Below, one piece after another: positions 26,840 to 36,208 of a stretch of DNA of 64,000 bases; position 1 is the first letter of the stretch; the number at the start of each line of letters is the position of its first letter. The notes under the pieces were generated by a model. It had not been told where the DNA came from, ran no database searches, and saw only the letters and a program-made list of their open reading frames with translations. Source of the DNA: Phytohabitans flavus (GTDB taxonomy: Bacteria > Actinomycetota > Actinomycetes > Mycobacteriales > Micromonosporaceae); assembly GCF_011764545.1 (NCBI RefSeq), contig NZ_AP022870.1, positions 7,694,001 to 7,758,000 of the forward strand, read 5' to 3'. The position numbers and the translations under genes are program-made.

Positions 26840-27834
26840 GGCGCGTAGCCGGGGTAGGAGGTCCTCGGCGAACTGGGTCAGGAAGCGTTCCTGGTCGTGT
26901 CCGGGGCTGTGGAAGACGAGGTGGTTGAGGCCGGCGTCCACGTACGGCTTGATCTGGGCGAGCGCCTCGTCCGGGTCGGACGCCACGATCCACCGCTTGG
27001 CGACCTGCTCGATTGGGAGTTCGTCGGCGAGGCGTTCCATCTCGGCGGCACTGTCCACGGTGTGCTTCTGCTCGGCAGTCAGTGACAGCGGCGCCCAGAA
27101 ACGGGTGTTTTCCAGCGCGGCCTGGTGGTCACGGTCGTACGACAGCTTGATCTCGATCATCTTGTCGATCCGGCCCGGGTCCCGGCCGGCCGCCGTCGCG
27201 CCTTCGGCCAGCGCGGGATGAGCTTTTCCGTGTACAGGTCCATGCCCTTGCCGGACGTGCAGATGAGCCCGTCGCCGGACCGGCCCGCGTACTTCGCGAC
27301 CTGTGGGCCGCCGGCCGCGATGTAGATCGGTACCGGCTGCTCGGGACGGTCGTAGATCATGGCGTTGACCAGCTTGTAGTACTCGCCGTCGAAGCTGACC
27401 TCGTCCCTAGTCCACAGTGCGCGGATCAGCCGCACCGCCTCGCGCAGCCGCCCGTAACGCTCCTTGAACTCCGGCCACGAAAGCCCCGAAACCGCGATCT
27501 CGTTGAGCGCCTCGCCGGTACCCACACCGAGCATCACCCGGTTGTCGTACAGCAACGCCATCGTGGCGAAGGCCTGGGCGATCACCGCCGGGTTGTACCG
27601 GAACGTGGGCGTGAGCACGCTCGTGCCGATCCGCACCCGCCGCGTCCGCTCACCCACCGCCGCCATCCAGGCCAGCGCGAACGGCGCGTGTCCGCCCTCG
27701 TGCCGCCAGGGCAGGAAATGGTCCGACACAAGCACACTGTCCAGACCGACCTCTTCCGCACGCACCGCGTACTCGACAAGCTGCCGGGGCCCGAACTGCT
27801 CCGCCGACGCCTTGTAGCCGATCGTCAGGCCCAT
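26831..27834 (-). CDS. fgd: F420-dependent glucose-6-phosphate dehydrogenase (frame broken once)
   Basis: The sequence follows the actinobacterial Fgd pattern closely: IGYKASAEQFGPRQLVEYAV, SDHFLPWRHEGGHAPFALAW, TSVLTPTFRYNPAVIAQAFA, GVGTGEALNEIA and GRSGDGLICTSGKG. It oxidises glucose 6-phosphate to 6-phosphogluconolactone while reducing F420. One extra base in the GGG at 27215-27217 connects EKLIPALAEGATAAGRDPGR to IDKMIEIKLSYD, giving about 334 residues, the normal length. I place the start at ATG 27834, with AAGGGA five bases upstream. Transcribed divergently from padR. Confidence 0.93.
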
Positions 27835-27924
27835 CGCTGTCCCTTCCATCGCACTCGTGCCTTCTTCACCAAGGTCACCACCCTGAACCGTACGGCGCTG
27901 CCGTCGGCAACGCCCACGAAGGGA

Positions 27925-27957
27925 TATACGCCGAGGGTATATACGCGAGGTATACGC
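27925..27957. promoter_or_regulatory. Three TATACGC direct repeats between fgd and padR
   Basis: TATACGC occurs at 27925, 27940 and 27951 within an A+T-rich stretch containing the palindrome GTATATAC (27937-27944). The repeats lie 20-50 bp before the PadR start and in the shared region upstream of fgd. They probably combine a promoter with a PadR operator. Confidence 0.5.
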
Positions 27958-27975
27958 TCAGGGTATGGTCCTTCC

Positions 27976-28503
27976 ATGAGCGTCCCGTTGACCCTCCTCG
28001 GCCTGCTTGAGCGCGAGCCCAGCCACGGCTACGACCTCAAGCGCGACTACGACACTTACTTCGGTCGCGGCCGCCCGCTGCCGTTCGGCCAGGTGTACGC
28101 GACGCTCGGGCGGCTGGCCCGGGACGGCAAGGTGGTGATCAGCGAGGTGCAGCCGGGGGTCGGGCCGGAGCGCAAGCGCTACGTCATCACCGAGGCGGGC
28201 GCGACCGAGTTCGACGCGTGGCTGACCGAGCCGATCGAGGCCGAGCCGCACCTCCAGTCGGTGCTGTTCACCAAGGTCGTGCTCGCGCTCATGCTCGGGC
28301 GCCCCGCCCAGGAGTACCTGGACATCCAGCGCGGCGCCCACCTCGAGCGGATGCACCAGCTCACCGAGATCCGCCGCCGCGGCAGCCTTGTCGACGGCCT
28401 GCTCGCCGACCACGGCCTCTTCCATCTGGAGGCCGACCTCCGGTGGATCGACACCACCGTGGCCCGGCTCGACGCCCTTCGCGCCGAGGTGGTAAAGCCA
28501 TGA
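27976..28503 (+). CDS. PadR-family transcriptional regulator
   Basis: 175 residues. The winged helix is typical: LTLLGLLEREPSHGYDLKRD, FGQVYATLGRLARDGKVV and ERKRYVITEAGATEFDAWL. A C-terminal Vir_reg-type helical part (IQRGAHLERMHQLTEIRRRG) follows. It is the first gene of an operon with an ABC exporter, overlapping it by 4 bp (ATGA), so it probably represses that exporter in the absence of a toxic ligand. Confidence 0.92.
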   Translation: MSVPLTLLGLLEREPSHGYDLKRDYDTYFGRGRPLPFGQVYATLGRLARDGKVVISEVQPGVGPERKRYVITEAGATEFDAWLTEPIEAEPHLQSVLFTKVVLALMLGRPAQEYLDIQRGAHLERMHQLTEIRRRGSLVDGLLADHGLFHLEADLRWIDTTVARLDALRAEVVKP

Positions 28504-29189
28504 CCGACACGATGATCGAGGCGCGCGATGTCGTGCGTTCGTTCGGCCAGACGCCGGCGCTGCGCGGCGCGACCGTCGCGGTCGCGCCGGGCGAGATCCT
28601 CGCGATCATGGGCCCGAGCGGGTCGGGCAAGTCGACGCTGCTGCACTGCCTCGCCGGCATCCTCGTGCCCGACTCCGGAGAGATTCACTTCGACGGTCGC
28701 CGGGTCGACACGCTGGACGAGGCCCGGCGCAGTGCGCTACGCCGCGACAGCTTCGGCTTCGTCTTCCAGTTCGGCCAGCTCGTGCCCGAGCTCACCGCCG
28801 AGGAAAACGTCGCGCTGCCGCTGCTGCTCGGCGGGACCCGGCGCGAGGCGGCGCTGCGCCAGGCCCGTCCGTGGTTCGCCCGGCTGGGGCTCGACGGACT
28901 TGAGCGCCGCCGCTCCGGCGAGCTGTCCGGCGGCCAGGCGCAGCGGGTGGCACTCGCCCGTGGCCTCGTCACGAGTCCGAAGGTGCTCTTCGCCGACGAG
29001 CCCACCGGCTCGCTCGACTCGCTCACTGGCGAGCAGGTGTTGGACCAGCTGATCGTCGCCGCGCGCGAGCACGGCACGACGGTCGTGCTGGTCACGCACG
29101 AGGCGCGGGTCGCGGCGTACGCGGACCGCCACGTCATGGTCCGCGACGGCAAGGTGGCCGCGCTGGCACCTGAGCGGGTGCTGTCATGA
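28500..29189 (+). CDS. ABC transporter ATP-binding protein (LolD/MacB type)
   Basis: 229 residues. Walker A is GPSGSGKSTLLHCLAG, the Q-loop FVFQFGQLVPELTAEENV, the signature LSGGQAQRVALARG, Walker B VLFADEPTGSLDS, then LVTHEARVAAYADR. This is the group that pairs with FtsX-fold permeases. It overlaps padR and the permease by 4 bp each. Confidence 0.92.
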   Translation: MTDTMIEARDVVRSFGQTPALRGATVAVAPGEILAIMGPSGSGKSTLLHCLAGILVPDSGEIHFDGRRVDTLDEARRSALRRDSFGFVFQFGQLVPELTAEENVALPLLLGGTRREAALRQARPWFARLGLDGLERRRSGELSGGQAQRVALARGLVTSPKVLFADEPTGSLDSLTGEQVLDQLIVAAREHGTTVVLVTHEARVAAYADRHVMVRDGKVAALAPERVLS

Positions 29190-31399
29190 TCCGGTTCGGT
29201 TTGCGCCTCGCGCTGGCCACCGGGCGGGAAGCGATCGTCCGGCTGGTCATCATCTCGGCCGCGATGGCGGTCGGGGTGGGCCTGTTGCTGGCCACCATCG
29301 CCGGCATCCACGCGGTCGGCTCGCAAAACCAGCGGTACGCCTGGCTCAACAGCGGGCTCGTGGGAGAGACCGCTGGGCCGAAGGCGGCCGATCCAATGTG
29401 GTGGCTGCTCCGCGACGACTACACGCGGGGCGCTCGGATGGCCCGGCTGGACGTCGCCTCGACCGGTCCGGACGCGCCGGTGCCGCCCGGCATCCCACGG
29501 CTGCCCGGACCGGGTGAGTTCTACGCCTCGCCGGCACTGAGCGAGCGCTTGCGCACGACGACGGCGGCCGAGCTGGGCGACAGGTTTCCCGGTCGGGAGA
29601 TCGGCACGATCGGCGGCGCCGCGCTCCCCTCGCCGGACTCCCTAATGATCATCATCGGCCACTCGCCCGACGAGCTGTCCCAGCAGCCCGACGCGGTACA
29701 GGTATCGAGCATCCTGACCACCGATCCGGCCGATTGCAGCCGGTGCGTGATCGGCATCGGCGCAAACGGCATCAGCCTCGTGCTGTCCGTGGTGGCCGGC
29801 GCCCTGCTCGTCCCCCTGCTCATCCTCATGGGCACGGCCACCCGCCTCGCCGCCGCCCGACGCGAGCAGCGGTTCGCCGCAATGCGCCTGGTGGGCGCGA
29901 CGCCCCGGCAGATCTCGGTGATCTCCGCGGTGGAGTCGACGGTCAGCGCCGTGGCCGGCACGATCGCCGGCATCGGCGTGTTCTTCGCGCTCCGGCCGGC
30001 GCTCGCCGCGATCCCGTTCACCGGTGAGCGCTTCTTCGCCGGCGACCTTTCGCTCGGCCTTGTCGACGTCGTGCTTGTCGTGCTCGGCGTGCCGCTGGGT
30101 GCGGCGGTGGTCGCCCGGTTGGCGCTGCGCCGGGTGCAGATCTCCCCGCTGGGCGTGACCCGCCGGGTGACGCCGCGCCCGCCGCGGGCCTGGCGCCTGG
30201 TCGTGCTCGCGGCGGGCATCGTCGAGATGGGCTACTTCGTCGGCCACCGTCCGGAGACGACCAACGGCCAGATCATGGCGTACATGTGCGGGTTCGTGTT
30301 GATCATGATTGGGCTCGTGGCGGCCGGGCCTTGGCTCACGCTCGTCGGCTCGCGGGTGCTGGCTGGCCGGGCCCGCCATGCCGCGGCGCTCATCGCGGGG
30401 CGGCGGCTCGCGGACAACCCGCAGGCCGGGTTTCGCGCGGTCAGCGGCGTGATGCTGGCGCTCTTCGTCACCAGCGTGGCCACGGGCGTGATCACCACGA
30501 TCGTCGCCGAGCGGGGCAGCCCCCGGAGCGGCTCGGTGATGAGCAGCGCGCTGACGCAGACCTTCTGGTCAGAGGAGGGCGAAGGGCCGCCCGCGTCGGC
30601 GATCCCGCCCGGGCTGGCCTCGGTACCGGGCGTCCAAAGTGTGCATCCGATCTACGCCAACCCGAAGCACGAGCCGAGCGACCCCAACTGGTACCCAGGG
30701 ATGATCGTCTGTGCCGACCTCGTCCGCACGCCGGAGTTCGGTCGGTGCCCAGATGGTGTCGAGGTGGCCGCGACCTGGCCAAACCTGATGGGGCCGCGCC
30801 GCGACTCCGACGAGGCGCCGGTCTTGCCGGCCGCACCGATGGCCGCCGCGGCGGCCCGCCAGCAGCCGCTGCTGTCCGTGATCGTGGCGACCGACGGTTC
30901 CAGCGCGGCGATCGACCAGGCGCGCACGGTGCTGGAGGCCGCCTTCCCCGACCGGCGATTCCCCGCCACGGTCAGCGAGTTCGAGAGCGACTTCCGGCAG
31001 ACGCTCGTGCAGTGGCAGCGGCTGGCCGATGTGGTGATCATCGGCAGCCTCGCGATCGCGGGGTGCAGCCTGGCGGTCAGCGTGGCCGGCGGGCTCACCG
31101 AGCGGAAGCGGCCGTTCAGCATGTTGCGGCTCACCGGTGTGCCGCTCGGGCTGCTGCGCCGGGTGGTCGCGCTGGAGAGCGCGGTACCGCTGCTCTTCGT
31201 GGCGGTGCTCGCGATCGGCATGGGGTTCGTCGCCGCGCAGCTCTTCCTCACGTCGCAGATGGACTACACGCTGCACGCGCCGGGGGCGGCCTACTACGTG
31301 GCGGTCGCGGCCGGCCTGATCGCCTCGCTCGCGATCATCGCTTCCACCCTCCCGCTGCTGCGCCGGATCACCGGTCCGGAGACGGCGCGGAACGAGTAG
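29186..31399 (+). CDS. FtsX-fold ABC permease
   Basis: 737 residues with two FtsX-type membrane blocks. The first (VVAGALLVPLLILMGTATRL, QRFAAMRLVGATPRQISVIS) and second (SLAIAGCSLAVSVAGGLTER, FSMLRLTGVPLGLLRRVVAL) each carry the AxMRLxG-like coupling motif. A large extracytoplasmic region lies near the N-terminus. Likely roles are peptide or drug efflux or envelope stress, as for MacB-like or BceB-like systems. ATG 29186 overlaps the ATPase stop. Confidence 0.88.
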   Translation: MIRFGLRLALATGREAIVRLVIISAAMAVGVGLLLATIAGIHAVGSQNQRYAWLNSGLVGETAGPKAADPMWWLLRDDYTRGARMARLDVASTGPDAPVPPGIPRLPGPGEFYASPALSERLRTTTAAELGDRFPGREIGTIGGAALPSPDSLMIIIGHSPDELSQQPDAVQVSSILTTDPADCSRCVIGIGANGISLVLSVVAGALLVPLLILMGTATRLAAARREQRFAAMRLVGATPRQISVISAVESTVSAVAGTIAGIGVFFALRPALAAIPFTGERFFAGDLSLGLVDVVLVVLGVPLGAAVVARLALRRVQISPLGVTRRVTPRPPRAWRLVVLAAGIVEMGYFVGHRPETTNGQIMAYMCGFVLIMIGLVAAGPWLTLVGSRVLAGRARHAAALIAGRRLADNPQAGFRAVSGVMLALFVTSVATGVITTIVAERGSPRSGSVMSSALTQTFWSEEGEGPPASAIPPGLASVPGVQSVHPIYANPKHEPSDPNWYPGMIVCADLVRTPEFGRCPDGVEVAATWPNLMGPRRDSDEAPVLPAAPMAAAAARQQPLLSVIVATDGSSAAIDQARTVLEAAFPDRRFPATVSEFESDFRQTLVQWQRLADVVIIGSLAIAGCSLAVSVAGGLTERKRPFSMLRLTGVPLGLLRRVVALESAVPLLFVAVLAIGMGFVAAQLFLTSQMDYTLHAPGAAYYVAVAAGLIASLAIIASTLPLLRRITGPETARNE

Positions 31400-31475
31400 C
31401 AGGGGCAGGGGTCGAGGTCTTTCGTCAAACCGCTGGAAAGTTGCAAAGATTAATCTAGATATTGCGCTGCTGTGT

Positions 31476-31494
31476 CGGGACGATTACGGTCCCG
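31476..31494. promoter_or_regulatory. Inverted repeat upstream of the first GH87-like gene
   Basis: CGGGAC (31476-31481) and GTCCCG (31489-31494) lie 50 bp before the start codon, after an A+T-rich stretch with the palindrome AGATTAATCT (31448-31457). This is the promoter and operator region of a secreted enzyme; the regulator is unknown. Confidence 0.35.
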
Positions 31495-31543
31495 AGTAGC
31501 CCGGCACCCACTTTCTACCGCCCCCGACGAAAGTGAGCAGCGC

Positions 31544-34500
31544 ATGCTTCCCCGCCCACGAACGCTCGCCGGCGCCGCCGCCACAGGTGTGCTTGTCGCC
31601 GCCGCCGCGAGCGCCATCCTCGCCACTCCCGCAGCGGCCGCCGGCGGTGCCGGTGCGCCCCTGCCATACGTGCACGTCGAGGCCGAGACCTCGGCGACCA
31701 ACGGCACGGTGATCGGCCCCAACTACACGTACAACACGCTCGAGGCCGAGGCATCCGGCCGCCGCGCGGTCACGCTCGACGGCACCGGTGAGTTCGTCGA
31801 GTTCACCGTCCCGTCGACGGCGAACTCGATGGTGGTGCGGGTCAGCATCCCGGACACCGCGACCGGCTCGGTCTACACCGCGCCGCTCTCGCTCTACGTC
31901 GACGGTGCGCGCCAGGCCGACATCACGACGACGAACAAGTACAGCCACCTCTACGGCGGCTACCAGTTCTCCAACACGCCTCAGGGCAACCACCACTGGT
32001 TCTACGACGAGTACCAGCGGCTGCTGCCGCAGCTGAACCCCGGCGCCAAGGTACGCATCCAGAAGGACGCGAACAGTTCGGCGTCGTCGTACACGGTGGA
32101 CTTCATGGAGTTCGAGCAGGTCGCGGGGCCGCTGTCGCAGCCGGCCGGCTCGGTCTCGGTGACCAGCCACGGCGCGGACCCGACCGGCGCGGCCAACTCC
32201 ACCAACGCGTTCAACGCGGCGATCGCGGCTGCCGGACCGGGCGGCACGGTGTGGATCCCGGCCGGCCGCTTCCTCGTCACCGGCCACCTGGTGCTCAACA
32301 ACATCAACATCCGTGGCGCCGGCATGTGGCACTCCATCGTGGGCGGCGAGGGCATCGGCTTCTACGGCCGGTGGATCGACCAGGGCGGCAGCACGGCCGT
32401 CAACCTGTCGAACTTCCAGATCCGCGGTGAGGTCATCGAGCGCTGCGACTCCTGCCAGGTCAACGGCATCGGTGGTGCGATCTCCAACTCCAACATCAAC
32501 AACATCTGGATCGAGCACACCAAGGTCGGCATGTGGATGGACGGTCCGATGACCAACCTGACCTTCGACCGCATGCGGGTGCGCAACCAGACCGCCGACG
32601 GCATGAACTTCCACAAGGGAGTCACCAACTCCGTCGTCTCGAACAGCCACTTCCGCAACACCGGCGACGACGCGATGGCGATGTGGTCCGACCAGGTGGA
32701 GAACGCCGGCAACACGTTCCACCACAACACGGTCGAGCAGACCCAGTGGGCGAACGGCATGGTGATCTACGGCGGCCGCAACAACAGCATGACCGACAAC
32801 GTGGTGATCGACTCCGGCATCTCGCAGGGCGGCGGCATGCACGTGGCCAACCGCTTCGCCTCCACCCCGCTCGCCGGCACCACCAACGTGCTGCGGAACA
32901 CGATCATCCGGTCCGGCAGCCTCGACCCCAACTGGCAGTTCGGCGTCGGCGCACTCTGGTTCGACGCCCGCGACGGCGCGATGACCGGCGCGGTCGTGGT
33001 CGACGACCTGGTGATCCGCAACTCGCCGTACGAGGCCATCCACTTCGTCTCCGGCTCCAGCATCAGCAACGTGAGCATCCGCAATACGTCGATCGACGGC
33101 GTCGGCACGTTCGTGCTTCAGGCCCAGGTCGGTGGCTCGGTGTCCTTCACCAACGTCCAGGCGACCCGGATCGGGCAGGCCAACGCCCCGATCTACAACT
33201 GCATGGGCGGCGGCTTCCAGATCGTCAACGGCGGCGGCAACGGCTCGTGGATCAACGGACCGACCTACGCCCAGTGTGGCCAGTGGCCGCAGCCGGTCAT
33301 CTGGCCGGACTCGGCCGGGCTGACGGTGGCGCCGAGCGCGCTCGACTTCGGCTCCCAGGGCACCGGTACCACCAGCGCGGCCCGCGCTGTCTCGGTCAGC
33401 AACAACGGCTCGGCCGCGGTATCGCTCAGCGGCGTCTCGGTGACCGGCGACTTCGCGCAGACCAACAATTGCGGTACCTCGCTCGCGGCCGGCGCGTCCT
33501 GCACGGTCAACGTGACGTTCCGGCCGACCGCTGCGGGCAACCGTACCGGCACGCTCACGATCGCCAACTCGGCCGCACCGGCCACCGCCAGCCTCTCCGG
33601 GGTCGGCGTGGCGCCTGGTCCGGTCCTGAACGCCAACCCGGGCTCGCTCTCGTTCGGCGCGACGACGGTCGGCTCGACCACGGCCGCGCAGAGCGTGACG
33701 GTCACCAACAGCGGTACGTCGAGCGCTACCGTCTCGGGCGTCTCGGCCTCCGGTGACTTCGCGCAGACCAACAACTGCGGCACGCTCGCCGTCGGTGCGT
33801 CCTGCGCGGTCAACGTGACCTTCAGCCCGACCGCCGAGGGGACGCGCACCGGCTCGGTCACGATCAACAGCAACGCCAACAACAGCCCGACCACGGTCGG
33901 TCTCTCCGGCAGCGGCATCGGCTCGAACACCAACATCGCCGCCGGCAAGCCGGCGTCCGCGAGCAGCCAGGCGAACGGGTCGCTGGTACCCGGCAACGTG
34001 ACGGACGGCAACGCCGCCACGTACTGGGAGAGCACCAACGGCTCGTTCCCGCAGTGGGTGCAGGTGGACCTCGGCGCGGCGACGAACGTCGGGCGGATCG
34101 CGCTGAAGCTCCCGCCGGACGCGGCGTGGGCCACCCGTACCCAGACGCTGTCGGTGCAGACCAGCACCAACGGCTCGTCGTTCACCACGGTTGTGCCGTC
34201 GGCGGGGTACACGTTCAACCCGGCGACCGCCAACACGGTGAGCATCGGCCTGCCGGCGGGTACCAGCGCCCGGTACGTCCGCGTCAACATCACCGGCAAC
34301 ACCGGCTGGAGCGCGGGCCAGGCCTCGGAGTTCGAGATCTACCCGGGCAGTGGCAGCCCGGGCGGTGCCACGCTCTCGGCGGGTACGTCGTCGCTGAGCT
34401 TCGGCTCGGTGCCGGTCGGTGGCGCCAGCGGTGCGCAGGCGGTGACGGTCTCCAACACCGGCAGCGCGGCCGCCACGATCACCGGCGTCTCGGTCACGGG

Positions 34501-35080
34501 TGACTTCACGCAGACCAACACCTGCGGTAGCTCGCTCGCGGCCGGCGCGTCCTGCACGGTCAACGTGACCTTCCGGCCGACCGCCACGGGCGCCCGCACC
34601 GGCACGCTGACGGTCAACAGCAGCGCCACCAACAGCCCGACCACGGTGGCGCTCTCCGGCACGGGTGGCGGCACCACGAGCGTCAACCTGGCGGCGGGCC
34701 GGCCGGCGAGCGCGTCGAGCCAGCAGCAGAACTACGGTGCGGGCAACGTCACCGACGCCGACCAGAACACGTACTGGGAGAGCGCCAACAACGCGTTCCC
34801 GCAGTGGGTGCAGGTCGACCTCGGTTCGGCGCAGAGCGCCAGCCGCGTGGTGCTCCAGCTCCCCGCCTCGTGGGGCGCCCGTAACCAGACGCTCTCCATC
34901 CAGGGCAGCACCAACGGCAGTACGTGGACGACGGTGGCCGCCTCGGCGACGTACAACTTCGCGCCTACGGTCACGATCAACTTCCCGGCGACCACCCAGC
35001 GCTACTTCCGGGTGAACATCACCGCGAACACCGGCTGGCCGGCTGGCCAGATCTCGTCGTTCCAGGTCTGGAACACCTGA
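31544..35080 (+). CDS. Large secreted beta-helix glycoside hydrolase, GH87-like, with discoidin and Ig-like modules
   Basis: 1178 residues. A signal peptide (cleavage near TPAAAAGG, about 33) is followed by a CBM6/35-like beta-sandwich (about 38-200), a right-handed parallel beta-helix (about 206-590) with NTGDDAMAMW (Gly374-Asp375-Asp376), two choice-of-anchor-D Ig-like repeats (about 593-790), an F5/8 discoidin domain (about 795-936), a third Ig-like repeat and a second discoidin domain to the end. The helix resembles mycodextranase/alpha-1,3-glucanase (GH87) proteins, where an Asp pair acts in catalysis. Two paralogues occur at 36557 and 52047. It is likely to cleave alpha-glucan, for example in fungal walls; substrate is inferred. 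ATG 31544 is preferred over upstream in-frame codons because the signal peptide starts there. Confidence 0.72.
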   Translation: MLPRPRTLAGAAATGVLVAAAASAILATPAAAAGGAGAPLPYVHVEAETSATNGTVIGPNYTYNTLEAEASGRRAVTLDGTGEFVEFTVPSTANSMVVRVSIPDTATGSVYTAPLSLYVDGARQADITTTNKYSHLYGGYQFSNTPQGNHHWFYDEYQRLLPQLNPGAKVRIQKDANSSASSYTVDFMEFEQVAGPLSQPAGSVSVTSHGADPTGAANSTNAFNAAIAAAGPGGTVWIPAGRFLVTGHLVLNNINIRGAGMWHSIVGGEGIGFYGRWIDQGGSTAVNLSNFQIRGEVIERCDSCQVNGIGGAISNSNINNIWIEHTKVGMWMDGPMTNLTFDRMRVRNQTADGMNFHKGVTNSVVSNSHFRNTGDDAMAMWSDQVENAGNTFHHNTVEQTQWANGMVIYGGRNNSMTDNVVIDSGISQGGGMHVANRFASTPLAGTTNVLRNTIIRSGSLDPNWQFGVGALWFDARDGAMTGAVVVDDLVIRNSPYEAIHFVSGSSISNVSIRNTSIDGVGTFVLQAQVGGSVSFTNVQATRIGQANAPIYNCMGGGFQIVNGGGNGSWINGPTYAQCGQWPQPVIWPDSAGLTVAPSALDFGSQGTGTTSAARAVSVSNNGSAAVSLSGVSVTGDFAQTNNCGTSLAAGASCTVNVTFRPTAAGNRTGTLTIANSAAPATASLSGVGVAPGPVLNANPGSLSFGATTVGSTTAAQSVTVTNSGTSSATVSGVSASGDFAQTNNCGTLAVGASCAVNVTFSPTAEGTRTGSVTINSNANNSPTTVGLSGSGIGSNTNIAAGKPASASSQANGSLVPGNVTDGNAATYWESTNGSFPQWVQVDLGAATNVGRIALKLPPDAAWATRTQTLSVQTSTNGSSFTTVVPSAGYTFNPATANTVSIGLPAGTSARYVRVNITGNTGWSAGQASEFEIYPGSGSPGGATLSAGTSSLSFGSVPVGGASGAQAVTVSNTGSAAATITGVSVTGDFTQTNTCGSSLAAGASCTVNVTFRPTATGARTGTLTVNSSATNSPTTVALSGTGGGTTSVNLAAGRPASASSQQQNYGAGNVTDADQNTYWESANNAFPQWVQVDLGSAQSASRVVLQLPASWGARNQTLSIQGSTNGSTWTTVAASATYNFAPTVTINFPATTQRYFRVNITANTGWPAGQISSFQVWNT

Positions 35081-35099
35081 CTGTAAATATTGTGGAGCG

Positions 35100-35525
35100 A
35101 TGACGTGGGAGGCAGGCGCGCCGGGAGTGGTGCGCCTGCCTTCCGGTCGTCTCCTCCGCGGCCGTGGGCTGCGCCGCCGGCCGCCGCTCGGACCCGAGCC
35201 GGACTTCGGCCTGTACCTGCTCGGCGGCCCGCCGCCACCGATGGAGTGGGCGAGCCGGTGGGTCCGGTGGCCGGACTTCTGGCTGCCCAAAGACCGTGAC
35301 GACGCCCGTGCCGCCCTGCGCGAGACGTGGGAGCGGGCGGCCGGCGAGCGGGTCGAGATCGCGTGCGTCTTCGGCCGGGGCCGCACCGGTACCGCTCTGG
35401 CCTGCCTCGCCGTGCTTGACGGCGTGCCGCCGGGCGAGGCGGTCGGCTGGGTCCGCGCGCGGTACGACAAGCGCGCGGTCGAGACGCCGTGGCAGAAGCG
35501 CTACGTACGGCGGGCGTGGACGTGA
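35100..35525 (+). CDS. Protein-tyrosine-phosphatase-like protein
   Basis: 141 residues. VEIACVFGRGRTGTALACLA holds the C-x5-R phosphatase loop (C89 and R95) followed by Thr-Gly, as in cysteine-dependent dual-specificity phosphatases. An upstream Asp-containing stretch (WPDFWLPKDRDDA) could give the general acid. It begins 19 bp after the large hydrolase gene and may be cotranscribed. It has no signal peptide, so it acts in the cytosol. The substrate is unknown. Confidence 0.75.
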   Translation: MTWEAGAPGVVRLPSGRLLRGRGLRRRPPLGPEPDFGLYLLGGPPPPMEWASRWVRWPDFWLPKDRDDARAALRETWERAAGERVEIACVFGRGRTGTALACLAVLDGVPPGEAVGWVRARYDKRAVETPWQKRYVRRAWT

Positions 35526-35540
35526 CGGTGGTAGCCCTCC

Positions 35541-36116
35541 TCAACCCGCCGGTGCGGCTGGGCTGACCCGGAGGCCGGCGCAGACGATCTCCACGATGCG
35601 GTCGAGCGCGGCCTCGTCCGTGCTGCCGCCCGGGTGGGCCTGGCAGCCGACCATCAGCGCCTTGACGTCCGCGAACTCCACATCGGACCGGACCGAGCCG
35701 GCCTCCTGGGCCATGGCGAGCAGCGTGCGGAGCCGGCCCGAGATGTCGTAGCCCGCCTCGACGCCGGCCGCGTCCAGGTCGTAGCCAGCGCCGGCCAGTG
35801 CCTCGGCGAGCCCCCGGTTTGTCGCGCCCTCGTGCACCAGCGTGGCGAAGAGCCGGAAGAACGCCTCGCCCGGCTCCTCGCTGGCGGCGAGCGCGTCGGC
35901 CTCGGCGGTGAGCCGCTCCATCCGCTCCAGCAGGATCGCCGCGTACAGCGACTCCTTGGTGGGGAAGTGCCGGCTCACCGTGCCGGTGCCCACGCCTGCC
36001 CGGCGGGCGATCTCGTGGATCGGCACCCCGAGCCCTTCGGCGGCGAAGACCTCGGCGGCGACCGCCAGCACCCGGGCGCGGTTACGCCGGGCATCGGCAC
36101 GGAGCTCTCTGGCCAC
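35541..36116 (-). CDS. TetR-family regulator
   Basis: 191 residues. The DNA-binding helices are EVFAAEGLGVPIHEIARRAG and VGTGTVSRHFPTKESLYAAI. I chose GTG 36116, which stands six bases after GGAGGA; the frame opens slightly earlier at 36122. It is divergent from a decayed SDR gene with two palindromic operators between, a common TetR-SDR arrangement. The C-terminal ligand domain matches the SbtR-like group. Confidence 0.87.
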   Translation of the reverse strand: MARELRADARRNRARVLAVAAEVFAAEGLGVPIHEIARRAGVGTGTVSRHFPTKESLYAAILLERMERLTAEADALAASEEPGEAFFRLFATLVHEGATNRGLAEALAGAGYDLDAAGVEAGYDISGRLRTLLAMAQEAGSVRSDVEFADVKALMVGCQAHPGGSTDEAALDRIVEIVCAGLRVSPAAPAG

Positions 36117-36137
36117 GCACACTCCTCCATTGCTAAG

Positions 36138-36185
36138 CGGGACGACCGTCCCGTATGGTGCAGGAGAAGCGGGACGCCCATCCCG
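36138..36185. promoter_or_regulatory. Pair of TetR operators
   Basis: Site 1 is CGGGAC-GACC-GTCCCG (36138-36153); site 2 is CGGGACGCCCATCCCG (36170-36185). Their centres are 32 bp apart, about three helical turns, between the TetR start (36116) and the SDR ribosome site (from 36198). They should control both directions. Confidence 0.75.
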
Positions 36186-36208
36186 GATTTTATCTCAGGA
36201 GGTGCGTG

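Noticed and set aside
31484..35470. A 1328-codon open frame on the minus strand
   Set aside because: It is a mirror of the GH87-like gene caused by high G+C. It is Arg/Val/His/Asp-rich, with no domain and no ribosome site.
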